Shown here piece by piece: positions 18,049 through 26,534 of a DNA stretch of 64,000 nt. The DNA is from Dehalococcoidales bacterium. Lineage in GTDB: Bacteria > Chloroflexota > Dehalococcoidia > Dehalococcoidales > UBA2162. The notes beneath the pieces are model-generated. The model worked only from the letters and a program-made list of their open reading frames with translations. It was not told where the DNA came from and searched no databases. Numbering within the stretch: position 1 is the first letter of the stretch; each line of letters opens with the position of its first letter. The stretch lies in assembly GCA_016932435.1 (NCBI GenBank), contig JAFGCW010000005.1, positions 62,001 to 126,000 of the forward strand, given 5' to 3'. Position numbers and translations under genes: made by a program.

Positions 18049-19194
18049 ATGCAGTACAGGAATTTTCAGGGTCTCGACTGGAGACCTTCTGCTCTCGGTA
18101 TAGGAGCCATGCGTCTCCCTGTGATCGGTGATGACCAGTCGGCAGTCGACATTCCCGAAGCTTCAAGAATGATTCGCTACGCCATCGATAACGGCGTTAA
18201 TTACCTTGATACGGCTTATTTCTACCACGGCGGCAATTCGGAGACAGCGGTCGGCGCAGCATTACGGGATGGCTACCGTGAGAGAATCAAGCTGGCAACC
18301 AAATTCCCGTATCGCGAAGTAAAATCTATCGATGATTTCGATCCCGCCTTCGAGCGCCAGCTTAAACGTCTTAATACTGACAAGATCGATTTCTACCTTC
18401 TGCACGGACTTCATCGACCTGTCTGGGAAACCTTGAGAGATATGGGTATAATCCCCTGGCTGGAAAATAAAGTTGCCGAAGGTCGCCTGGAGTATCTCGG
18501 TTTTTCATTTCATGATGAATATGATTACTTCACCGAGGTCGTCGATGCCTATGACAACTGGACCTTCTGCCAGGTACATTTCAACTATATGGACGTGGAT
18601 TACCAGGCCGGCAGGCGCGGCGTCGAATATGCTGCCGGTAAAGGACTTGGTATAATTATTATGGAGCCGCTTCGTGGCGGTCAGCTAGCCTGGCAGCATG
18701 AGAACGTTGCCGCGGTCTGGGAAAAATCAGGTAAAACACGAAGTCCCGTAGAATGGGCATTCAGGTGGCTGTGGGACTACCCGGAAATATCACTCGTCCT
18801 GAGCGGAATGAGTACCTTCGAACAGGTGGTTGAAAACGTTGAAATTGCGGAGCGTGCCGGGAACAGCAGACTATCCGATGGTGAAATACCACTGTATGAT
18901 GAAGTTCGCCAGGCGTATAAAGACCTTGTACCTGTTCCCTGTACCGGCTGCCGTTACTGCATGCCCTGCCCGAACGGAGTAGAAATTCCCACCGTTTTCA
19001 GAATCTACGGTGATTATAAAATGTATGGGAACGAACGCATTTCGAAAATCAGATACAACGGTGGACCATGGGGTTTGAAGCCTGAACAGAACGGAGGTGC
19101 CTGCATTGAGTGCGGTCAATGCATGGAACTCTGTCCTCAGCACATCGCCATTCCCGAATGGCTGAAAAAAATACATGCCGAACTAACAGTTTGA
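18049..19194 (+). CDS. Aldo/keto reductase with C-terminal ferredoxin-like FeS domain
   Basis: 381 aa. The TIM-barrel AKR domain carries the tetrad D54 (NYLDTAYFYHGG), Y59 or Y57, K85 (ATKFPY) and H119 (YLLHGLH). The C-terminal 70 residues hold two cysteine groups, CTGCRYCMPCP and CIECGQCMELCP, for two [4Fe-4S] clusters. This is the predicted-oxidoreductase class found in anaerobes. It probably takes electrons from ferredoxin or flavin instead of only NADPH. The ATG at 18049 has AAGGAG 6 nt upstream; the TTG at 18031 overlaps that region and is not used. Downstream of AOR3-MoaD it could reduce aldehydes made by AOR. Confidence 0.87.
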   Translation: MQYRNFQGLDWRPSALGIGAMRLPVIGDDQSAVDIPEASRMIRYAIDNGVNYLDTAYFYHGGNSETAVGAALRDGYRERIKLATKFPYREVKSIDDFDPAFERQLKRLNTDKIDFYLLHGLHRPVWETLRDMGIIPWLENKVAEGRLEYLGFSFHDEYDYFTEVVDAYDNWTFCQVHFNYMDVDYQAGRRGVEYAAGKGLGIIIMEPLRGGQLAWQHENVAAVWEKSGKTRSPVEWAFRWLWDYPEISLVLSGMSTFEQVVENVEIAERAGNSRLSDGEIPLYDEVRQAYKDLVPVPCTGCRYCMPCPNGVEIPTVFRIYGDYKMYGNERISKIRYNGGPWGLKPEQNGGACIECGQCMELCPQHIAIPEWLKKIHAELTV

Positions 19195-19229
19195 CAGTTA
19201 ATATTTCATAATTGGAGGAGGGAAGCATC

Positions 19230-19907
19230 ATGGAGCTAAAGGATGCAATCAACAAGAGGAAAACGACCAGGGGTTTTACAGACAAACCCGTACCGCAAGA
19301 AATCCTCGAAGAGATACTCAAGCAGTCTCTACGGGCGCCGTCATGGGGAAATACCCAGCCGTGGGAGTTCGTCATAGCCGGAGGTACGGTGCTGTCCGAA
19401 ATCAAGCAGGCTTATCTTGATAAAGCTGAGGAATCACCGGCACCTGACCTGCCTTTTCCCCAGCAATTCCCGGAATTTATTCGAGAAAGACTACCCTTCG
19501 CCAGAAGGCAACAGCCGCCTGACGACCGCGATCCGAAGGAAGTACTCAAGGAACGTCAGGTGATGGGCTCCAGATTCTATGAAGCCCCGGCTGTCATTTA
19601 TATCCTTACCGATCACGAAATGTACGATCAGGACGGCAAGAATAAAAATGCCTACGCTGTTTTCGATTGCGGTCTGATTGCCCAGACAATCATGCTACTG
19701 GCCGTTGAATACGGCCTCGGCACAGTCGCCGCAGCCCAGTCTGTAAGATGCCCGGAGGTACTACGAGAAAAACTCGATATTCCGGACTCAAAGGTAATTG
19801 TCCTGGGAATACTTATAGGTTATCCGGATATAGAAAATCCGCAGTTTAACATATATTCGGATAGAGTACAAATGGAAGAGATTACCAGGTGGTACGGATT
19901 CGACTAG
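19230..19907 (+). CDS. Nitroreductase family FMN oxidoreductase
   Basis: 225 aa. FMN-binding landmarks are the N-terminal KRKTTRGFTDKPVP, then RAPSWGNTQPWEFV and the C-terminal YGLGTVAAAQSVRCPE. The family reduces nitroaromatics, quinones, enones or flavins with NAD(P)H. The GGAGGAGGG site fits the ATG at 19230 and excludes the TTG at 19212. It is 35 nt after the aldo/keto reductase, in the same apparent operon. Confidence 0.85.
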   Translation: MELKDAINKRKTTRGFTDKPVPQEILEEILKQSLRAPSWGNTQPWEFVIAGGTVLSEIKQAYLDKAEESPAPDLPFPQQFPEFIRERLPFARRQQPPDDRDPKEVLKERQVMGSRFYEAPAVIYILTDHEMYDQDGKNKNAYAVFDCGLIAQTIMLLAVEYGLGTVAAAQSVRCPEVLREKLDIPDSKVIVLGILIGYPDIENPQFNIYSDRVQMEEITRWYGFD

Positions 19908-19949
19908 GAAATAATACTTCACCTATTTTTCATATATGGAGGGGTAGCG

Positions 19950-20951
19950 ATGGCCGGACTCTTTGACTCTATTGTTATTAAAGGGCTTGAACTTAAAAAC
20001 AGAATTGTGATGGCTCCGATGGCTACTAATATGGCCACGCCTGAAGGGCGCATAACTGACAGACATATAAAGCACTATACCAGCCGTGCTAAGGGAGGTG
20101 TGGGTCTTATCATCCTGGAGCATACCTATGTTGCCATTGAAGGACAACTTGCAAGGAATCAGACCGGATTATACGATGACAGCCTTATTCCTGATTTAAA
20201 ACGTCTGGTAGATGTCATCCATGAAGCAGGTGCGAAAGTGATAATTCAGCTTACCCATGCCGGTGCCAGAACCACGAGTGAAACGACCGGAAGCCAGCCT
20301 CTTGGGCCTTCTACTGTAAGACTTCCGGATGGGACTGAAACACCAAAGGCTTTAACCGCCCCGGAAATTAAGTCTGTAGTGACAGCTTTCATTGAGAGTT
20401 CACGCAGGGCAATTGAAGCCGACTGCGATGGTGTGGAATTACATGGGGCTCATGGTTTCCTACTCAACCAGTTTATCTCCCCATATACCAATCAGCGCAA
20501 TGATGAGTATGGCGGCAACCTGGTAAACAGAGTCCGTTTTGTCGCTGAAATAATCGAAGGAGTTAATGATATCCTCCAGGGTAAACCTCTTTTCTACCGG
20601 CTCGGTGCCGACGATATGATTGAAGGAGGGATGACGTCTGAAGAAGGGCGGAAAGTTGCTCCGCTGCTGGAACAAGCCGGTGTAAGCGTTCTCGACATTT
20701 CAGGTGGCCTTGGTGTAGGAGACAGCTTCGGTTTTACCGAACAGGGATTCTTTGTCCCGCTGGCTGAAGGAATCAAGAGTGTTGTTACTGTACCTGTAAT
20801 AGGAGTCGGTAATATTACCGAACCTGAATTCGCCGATAAAATCGTCCGCGAGAAGAGAGTGGATCTGGTCGCGATAGGGCGTAAACTACTCGCTGACCCC
20901 AACTTTCCACGTGAAGCTGCTAAAGAATTAGGTATAGACCTCATACTATAA
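19950..20951 (+). CDS. Old-yellow-enzyme-type NADH:flavin oxidoreductase
   Basis: 333 aa, one TIM barrel without the C-terminal FeS/FAD domains of 2,4-dienoyl-CoA reductase. Signature GVELHGAHGFLLNQFISPYT then NQRNDEYGG marks the FMN and substrate site. The family reduces activated C=C bonds (enones, enoates). Strong GGAGGGG start. Last of a run AOR3-MoaD-AKR-nitroreductase-OYE, so the set looks like a reductive pathway for carbonyl and unsaturated compounds. Confidence 0.87.
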   Translation: MAGLFDSIVIKGLELKNRIVMAPMATNMATPEGRITDRHIKHYTSRAKGGVGLIILEHTYVAIEGQLARNQTGLYDDSLIPDLKRLVDVIHEAGAKVIIQLTHAGARTTSETTGSQPLGPSTVRLPDGTETPKALTAPEIKSVVTAFIESSRRAIEADCDGVELHGAHGFLLNQFISPYTNQRNDEYGGNLVNRVRFVAEIIEGVNDILQGKPLFYRLGADDMIEGGMTSEEGRKVAPLLEQAGVSVLDISGGLGVGDSFGFTEQGFFVPLAEGIKSVVTVPVIGVGNITEPEFADKIVREKRVDLVAIGRKLLADPNFPREAAKELGIDLIL

Positions 20952-21039
20952 ATTGTATAAAAAAATCATCATGAACTAACACGGACGTTTTTATACTTTC
21001 GCGACCGTTTATCGTACAGGAAGGACTAGAATACCAAAA

Positions 21040-22422
21040 TTGGATGACGAGGATTATTCAGAAAAACAACATGGAAAAGTAGAAAGAGACTGGACAAAAG
21101 GCAGTATTATCGGCAGCCTGTGGGGATTATCCTGGCCGATGATGATTACCCAGCTTGTTACCACACTGGGCCCAACCGTCGATATGATATGGGTTGGGAA
21201 GCTGGGCAGCGCATCCGTAGCCGGAGTAGGTATATCCGGGATGGTGGTTATGTTGATGAACACCGCCAGGATGGGCCTGCAAATGGGTACACGGGCATTG
21301 ATCGCCCGTTTCATAGGTCAGGGAGACAAAGACCAGGCTAACCATGTCGCTCAGCAGACTTTCGTCATAAGTATTGCGTTTTCAATTGTAACCGCGATTA
21401 TAGGCATATTCCTTGCAGAACATATAATGACAGCTTTCGGAGTCGATCCGGAAGTCGTCTCCGAGGGCGCTGCTTATATGCGAATCCAGCTCATCGGTAT
21501 GATATCGATGTCATTACAAATGATGTCACAAAGTGTCATGCAGGCTTCAGGAGACGCTTTTACTCCCATGATAGTTGGCGTCGGTGGGAGACTCTTTCAT
21601 ATAGCTCTCTGCCCTTTCCTTGTCTTCGGATGGTGGATTTTCCCTGATATGGGAGTCAGCGGAGCCGCGATGACCGGTGTTATTTCCCAGGGGCTGGCTG
21701 GTCTGGTGGGATTCTGGTTCCTCTATACAGGAAGAACCAGGCTTACACTCACCTTTAGGAATTTCCGTTTCGACGGCAGTATGATATGGAGGATAGTCAA
21801 GATCGGACTCCCGGGAAGCATTAACGGCATGGGTAGAACAGGAGCTACACTCTTGCTGACAGTGTTTATCGTCCCCTTCGGTACTGTTGCCGTAGCCGCC
21901 CAGTCGTTAATGGAAAGGCTTGACCGTTTTATACAGATGCCTGCCATGGCTATGGGTCAAACCGCCGGTGTGCTGGCCGGTCAGAATCTTGGTGCCGGTC
22001 AACCTGAACGCGCCGAGAAAACAGCCTGGCTGGCAGTGTGGCTCTTTACAGCATTCATTACAGTCGTTTCGATATTTGTCTGGTTCTTCGCGGACAATAT
22101 TATCATGCTGTTTAACAATGAGCCGGAAATGGTTGAAGTTGCCGGTAATTTCCTCAGGATAACAATAGTCACCTATATGACCTTCGGTCTGGTCATGGTG
22201 CTGATGCAGTGTATCAACGGGGTCGGTGATACTATCACACCGATGATCGTCACCATCGTTACGATGGGCGGGGTGATGCTACCACTGGCGTACTTTCTTC
22301 CCCGCGTAACTAATCTTGATGTCTATGGTGTCCGCTGGGCAATGGTGACCGGTAATCTACTGAGAGCGATAATATACCTCTTCTATTTTAAAACGGGCCG
22401 CTGGAAAAAGAAGAGAATATAA
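21040..22422 (+). CDS. MATE family multidrug/sodium efflux transporter
   Basis: 460 aa with 12 hydrophobic segments. The first MATE repeat starts LWGLSWPMMITQLVTTLGP and VDMIWVGKLG, and the second is near residue 250. Substrates of the family are cationic or polar drugs and metabolites exchanged for Na+ or H+. The start is probably TTG at 21040, but the nearest purine-rich site (AGGAAGG at 21018) is far, so it is uncertain. It is more distant from the MATE pair at 25160-28884 than those are from each other. Confidence 0.85.
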   Translation: MDDEDYSEKQHGKVERDWTKGSIIGSLWGLSWPMMITQLVTTLGPTVDMIWVGKLGSASVAGVGISGMVVMLMNTARMGLQMGTRALIARFIGQGDKDQANHVAQQTFVISIAFSIVTAIIGIFLAEHIMTAFGVDPEVVSEGAAYMRIQLIGMISMSLQMMSQSVMQASGDAFTPMIVGVGGRLFHIALCPFLVFGWWIFPDMGVSGAAMTGVISQGLAGLVGFWFLYTGRTRLTLTFRNFRFDGSMIWRIVKIGLPGSINGMGRTGATLLLTVFIVPFGTVAVAAQSLMERLDRFIQMPAMAMGQTAGVLAGQNLGAGQPERAEKTAWLAVWLFTAFITVVSIFVWFFADNIIMLFNNEPEMVEVAGNFLRITIVTYMTFGLVMVLMQCINGVGDTITPMIVTIVTMGGVMLPLAYFLPRVTNLDVYGVRWAMVTGNLLRAIIYLFYFKTGRWKKKRI

Positions 22423-22437
22423 TCACGGCCATTATAT

Positions 22438-22466
22438 TTGACTTCTTGCAGAGGTAACTATAGACT
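22438..22466 (+). promoter_or_regulatory. sigma-70-type promoter for the acyl-CoA dehydrogenase pair
   Basis: TTGACT at 22438-22443, 17-bp spacer, TAGACT at 22461-22466. The predicted transcript start (about 22473) coincides with the beginning of the structured leader. Confidence 0.55.
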
Positions 22467-22474
22467 ATTTCACA

Positions 22475-22549
22475 GTCAGATGTTCCTGCATTCTGTGAGT
22501 GTTTCCGTCAGGATAGCTGCATGACGAAACTCATAACGCGGCATCTGAC
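22475..22549 (+). promoter_or_regulatory. Structured 5' leader with nested stems (candidate cis-regulatory RNA)
   Basis: Outer stem GTCAGATG (22475-22482) pairs exactly with CATCTGAC (22542-22549). Inside it, 22496-22533 folds as TGAG/CTCA, TTTC/GAAA and GTCA/TGAC with a 2-nt and a 1-nt bulge and an 11-nt loop. It begins at the predicted transcription start and ends 46 nt before the GTG of the first acyl-CoA dehydrogenase. I do not match it to a known riboswitch class. Confidence 0.45.
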
Positions 22550-22595
22550 CAAGGTATTACAAGTACCATAAAATCTTAAATCTGGAGGTTTTATT

Positions 22596-23864
22596 GTGGA
22601 TTTTACACCTGATAAATATACTCAGGAACAGGAGGAATTTGCCAAAGAGGTCAATAAATGGCTTGATGAGAATGTTCCCGAGGGTATGGAATTTCCCAGG
22701 GACCCTCTCAATGTAACCCAGGAACAATTCCAGAAAAGACGAGAGTTAGCCAAAAGGGCTGCTCAAAAAGGCTACCTTTACCCCAATTATCCCGTTAAGT
22801 ACGGTGGTGGCGGCTATACCCGGTCGCAGGCCACGGTGATACGACGCGAGACAGCCAGGCGAAAGATTTCATTGATGGGTTTTCACAGCGCAGGTTCGAC
22901 AATGGGAATACCCGCTATTCTCGCCTGCGGCACCGAAGAGCAGAAAGAACGGCTGCTTCCCTTAATCATTAAAGACGGTGCCCTTACCTGGGAACTTTTC
23001 ACAGAACCGGAAGCAGGCTCGGACGAGGCCAATCAGCAGACCAATGCTCTGCGTGCAGAGCGTGACGGTGAATATTTCATCGTTAACGGAGGAAAAATCT
23101 TCGTTGGTGGGATTTACCCGCCCCCGGATAATTTCCTTCTGCTGACACGCAGCGACACCAAGGCAGCCAGGCATGAAAACCTGGCCATGTTCCTTACTCC
23201 GGCTGACCTGGAAGGCGTTTCAATTGTTCCTCTCGACCTGTTCGTACCGGGGCCGTTCGGCGTTTCCAGCGGCTCGATGACCGCCGGCGCGGATGGAATT
23301 AAGTACCAGGTATTCTTCGATGACGTCAGGATTCATGAAAGATACCTGATCGGGAAAGAAGGAGACGGCTGGAGAGTCGCGAATGCAGCACTGGAGGTAG
23401 AACATGGCGGTATCGGTGCTGCCGAAACCGGTGCCGGTGAAGGCGGCGGCGCTCAGTTCTGGGGTTCCGAACAAAGCTACATAGTACGCAAGTTCATCAA
23501 GCAGTGTAAAAATAATCCGGATATAGTGGACCGTATTAAAACAAATCCTCTCCTTGTTGAGAATATAATCAACGTTTATATAGAAGCTGAAAAAGAACGA
23601 CTATTCGGGTTGAGAAATGCCGGCGGCATGGGAGGCCGGGCTGGGGGGACTCACGCCCAGTTATTCACGAAGAAATTCTCTATCCTGCTGACCAATGAAA
23701 TAGCGAAAGTACTCGGTCCGTACGGTCTGACAAGTGATGAAGAATTAGGCATTGAAGAAACAATGTTCGAAGTCGCTCAACGTGGTGCCCTCTGCCTTGC
23801 GCCACTCGGTACCCCTGAAGTACTGAAAATTGTGATTTCCAGGGCACTCGCTATCGGACGCTAG
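22596..23864 (+). CDS. Acyl-CoA dehydrogenase
   Basis: 422 aa, GTG start with CTGGAGG. The acyl-CoA dehydrogenase fold is shown by the mid-domain LTWELFTEPEAGSDEANQQ and FIVNGGKIFVGG (FAD and substrate contacts), then the C-terminal helical domain. It oxidises an acyl-CoA at C2-C3 and passes electrons to ETF or another acceptor. A Gly-rich insertion (GAAETGAGEGGGAQFWGS, about residue 280) is unusual. It pairs with the next gene; such pairs can form heteromers acting on bulky or alicyclic acyl-CoA. Confidence 0.87.
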   Translation: MDFTPDKYTQEQEEFAKEVNKWLDENVPEGMEFPRDPLNVTQEQFQKRRELAKRAAQKGYLYPNYPVKYGGGGYTRSQATVIRRETARRKISLMGFHSAGSTMGIPAILACGTEEQKERLLPLIIKDGALTWELFTEPEAGSDEANQQTNALRAERDGEYFIVNGGKIFVGGIYPPPDNFLLLTRSDTKAARHENLAMFLTPADLEGVSIVPLDLFVPGPFGVSSGSMTAGADGIKYQVFFDDVRIHERYLIGKEGDGWRVANAALEVEHGGIGAAETGAGEGGGAQFWGSEQSYIVRKFIKQCKNNPDIVDRIKTNPLLVENIINVYIEAEKERLFGLRNAGGMGGRAGGTHAQLFTKKFSILLTNEIAKVLGPYGLTSDEELGIEETMFEVAQRGALCLAPLGTPEVLKIVISRALAIGR

Positions 23865-23902
23865 CGTTACTCAATCAAGAATATTACTTTCGGAGGATAA
23901 TA

Positions 23903-25042
23903 ATGGGTTTAGATCTTAAATATAATGAAAGTGAACAGATACTTAGAAAATCAGCCCTGGATTTCCTGAAGCGGGACGCTCCGAAGGAAGTCGTCCAGGT
24001 TTTACAGGAGACCGATACCGGCATCACCGACGAACTCTGGCAGAAAGTGGTCGATATGGGATGGCTGGGGATTATCATCCCCGAAGAATACGGCGGGGTT
24101 GGTGGTACTCTCACGAACGCCGGAGTATTGTTCGAAGCGCTTGGTGCCGGACCTCTCCCGGGACCGTATTTTTCCTCAGGAATACTCGGGACATCGATAA
24201 TCCTTGAAGCAGCTTCCGAAGACCAGAAACTAAGCATCCTGCCGGAAGTAGCCGAAGGCAGGATTATCCTTACCCTCGCGCTGACCGAGGAATCATACCG
24301 CTGGGAACCGGATGCCGTCCGGATGTCCGCCGAAGAGAAAGCTGGTGAATTTACACTCACCGGAAAGAAACTGTTCGTAATGGATGCCGAAGCAGCCACC
24401 CACCTGATAGTAGCAGCCCGTACCGGAAAAGAAGATGATCCTTCTAAAGGAATCACCGTTTTCCTGGTCGATAAGCAAACTCCGGGAGTATCGGTTCGTC
24501 GCCTGCCCGGCTTCCTTTCCGACAGGAACTTTGAGATTAGTTTTGACTCAGTAAAGGTACCATCATCAGCTATTCTCGGGACTATCGGAGAAGGCTGGAC
24601 TCCGCTTAAAAAAGGTATCGATAGATCAATCCCGGTCTTATGTGCTTATAAAGCCGGTGCCTGCAAAGCTCTGTTCGACGCTACCATGGATTACGCCCGT
24701 ACAAGAACACAGTTCAGCCAGCCTATCGGCCGGTTCCAGAGAGTCCAGGACCTTATCATCGAGATGATCGACCATATGGACGCTGCGAAATGGAGTACCT
24801 ACGAATGCCTGTGGAAACTCGATACCGGAAAACCGGCACAGGATAGTATCCACCTGGCCAAGGCAATATCCAGTGAAGCCTACTGGCAGGTCACAAACCA
24901 GGCGATAAAAGTCTTCAGCGGCATAAGTTATTCACGGGAACATTATGTCAGCTTCCATGTCAAAGCTTCACGAGGTTTGTACAACTTCCTTGGCGAACCG
25001 ACCTATCATCGACAAAAACTGGCTGAACTGGTTCTTGCTTGA
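23903..25042 (+). CDS. Acyl-CoA dehydrogenase (second subunit or paralogue)
   Basis: 379 aa with standard acyl-CoA dehydrogenase layout: helical N-domain with WLGIIIPEEYGGVGGTL, beta domain with FTLTGKKLFVMDA, and C-domain ARTRTQFSQPIGRFQRVQDL. It is divergent from its neighbour, and its C-terminus ends soon after GEPTYHRQKLAEL. Starts 38 nt after the first dehydrogenase with CGGAGG, so the two are co-transcribed. Ends before a terminator. Confidence 0.87.
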   Translation: MGLDLKYNESEQILRKSALDFLKRDAPKEVVQVLQETDTGITDELWQKVVDMGWLGIIIPEEYGGVGGTLTNAGVLFEALGAGPLPGPYFSSGILGTSIILEAASEDQKLSILPEVAEGRIILTLALTEESYRWEPDAVRMSAEEKAGEFTLTGKKLFVMDAEAATHLIVAARTGKEDDPSKGITVFLVDKQTPGVSVRRLPGFLSDRNFEISFDSVKVPSSAILGTIGEGWTPLKKGIDRSIPVLCAYKAGACKALFDATMDYARTRTQFSQPIGRFQRVQDLIIEMIDHMDAAKWSTYECLWKLDTGKPAQDSIHLAKAISSEAYWQVTNQAIKVFSGISYSREHYVSFHVKASRGLYNFLGEPTYHRQKLAELVLA

Positions 25043-25082
25043 GCATAATTACCGTATAAACCTGAAGCGGATACATAAACTG

Positions 25083-25116
25083 CCGCTCTCTTTGAATAAA
25101 AAGGGAGCGGTTTTTT
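25083..25116 (+). terminator. Rho-independent terminator
   Basis: CCGCTC at 25083-25088 pairs with GAGCGG at 25105-25110, extended by TCTTT against AAGGG with G-U pairs, followed by six T (25111-25116). It closes the acyl-CoA dehydrogenase transcript and faces the convergent MATE gene. Confidence 0.88.
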
Positions 25117-25159
25117 CATCATAAGATTCTCCATATCGTGTTTATACCGATAATCCGTT

Positions 25160-26401
25160 TCAGGAAGCAGACATTTCCAAATAATGCTTCCTGTGTTTCC
25201 TGTATTCCCGGTAAGTAAAAGTAAAGGTTAACCCAAAGCTGAGGAAATCAGACAGAGGAAGTGCCCATAGCAAACCATACAGACCAAAGAAATGCGACAT
25301 CAGGTAAATCGCCGGAATAAACAGAAGCAACTGCCGTAACAGAGACAACACCAGTGCCATCGTACCTCTTGACAATCCTTGAAACACCGTTATGAACATA
25401 AGAGTCGGCCCGATGAATATTATCGGGCACAGCATAATCCGCATCGCTGGTATTGCCAGCTCAAGGATACGCTGGTCTTTAGTGAAAATCCCCAGAATCT
25501 GAGGGGCGAATATCTCAACAAATACCGTGGCGACAGCCAGCAGGATCGTTATTCCTACCGATGCAATTTTTACTGCTTCCCAGAGACGCTTGAAGTTCCT
25601 GGCACCGAAACTGAATCCCACAATAGGAAGTAAAGCATTGGATGCTCCCATAATCTGTACGAATGTAAGATCAGAAACACGGAATGGCAAACCAACTCCT
25701 GCAATAGCGAGAGATCCAAACCCGGATAGTACTTTATTGAACAGGATAAAACTAACGCTTTGTGTGATTTCCAGGATAGCTGCAGGAGCGCCGACACGGT
25801 AGATATCCTTGATTATTGAGAAATCAGGTAACAGAGACCTGACTGTGATATTGAAAGAAGTCTTTCGAGCGAAAAGGTAATAAAGCCCGATAGCAGCTCC
25901 GATAGATTGTGAAATAGCTGTTGCCAGTGCCGCCCCCCCCCCCCGCACACCTAATTCGGGAAAAGGACCTATCCACAGAATCATAAACGGATCCAGTACT
26001 ATATGTATCACGCTGGCGGCAATCATCATGATCATCGGTTTAAACGCATCACCCGAACCGCGAATAAGGCTGCCTGCTACGACAACAAAAATAATTTGTG
26101 ACGCACCGAAGGAAATATTTATCATATAACTGGTGGCGGGGTCCATAATATCGGGAGTCGCGCCGAGAGCAGGTAAAATGGTGTCTGAAAAGAATATTGC
26201 CGCTAACATAGAAAGCACGCCCCAGAAAATACTGATAAAAAACACCTGTCCTGCTGCGCGATTCGTAGCCTCGATATCCCTTTCTCCGAATCTACGTGAT
26301 ACAAGCGCGGTAATGCCTATGCGCGTTCCCATGCCTATAGCGTGGAATATCATCTGGTAAGGAAGGACTATCGTCAATGCAGCAATCGCTTCATGTCCCA
26401 A
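25160..26401 (-). CDS. MATE efflux transporter, start region damaged
   Basis: 413 aa from an internal TTG. MATE homology continues upstream to 26527 (QLGTAFLGKLLFKLG, then YNTVDTFWVARLGHEAI), including the first helix, but no ATG, GTG or TTG lies in that stretch. Just upstream is TTG (26531-26533) followed directly by a TAG codon (26528-26530): a one-base change would give a normal start right after merR. The gene also holds a run of 12 C (25933-25944; G on the coding strand) within GVRGGGAALATA, where the paralogue at 27475 is two residues shorter. It could be a recently disabled gene, a phase-variable gene, or one translated from the internal TTG. It is downstream of merR in the same transcript. 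Confidence 0.7.
   Translation of the reverse strand: MGHEAIAALTIVLPYQMIFHAIGMGTRIGITALVSRRFGERDIEATNRAAGQVFFISIFWGVLSMLAAIFFSDTILPALGATPDIMDPATSYMINISFGASQIIFVVVAGSLIRGSGDAFKPMIMMIAASVIHIVLDPFMILWIGPFPELGVRGGGAALATAISQSIGAAIGLYYLFARKTSFNITVRSLLPDFSIIKDIYRVGAPAAILEITQSVSFILFNKVLSGFGSLAIAGVGLPFRVSDLTFVQIMGASNALLPIVGFSFGARNFKRLWEAVKIASVGITILLAVATVFVEIFAPQILGIFTKDQRILELAIPAMRIMLCPIIFIGPTLMFITVFQGLSRGTMALVLSLLRQLLLFIPAIYLMSHFFGLYGLLWALPLSDFLSFGLTFTFTYREYRKHRKHYLEMSAS
25933..25944 (-). repeat. 12-base homopolymer (poly-G on coding strand) inside a MATE gene
   Basis: Twelve consecutive C on the plus strand read as R-G-G-G-A in the MATE frame. Tracts of this length slip readily during replication, and a change not divisible by three would end the transporter early. 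In this sequence the frame is intact. Confidence 0.8.
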
Positions 26402-26534
26402 ACGGGCAACCCAGAATGTATCTACAGTGTTATAAAGAGCGACTGTGATCAGCGAAAGGACACTCTGTGTCCCAAGTTTAAAGAGTAATTTTCCCAGGAA
26501 TGCAGTACCAAGTTGTTCGGTATGTTCCTACAAT

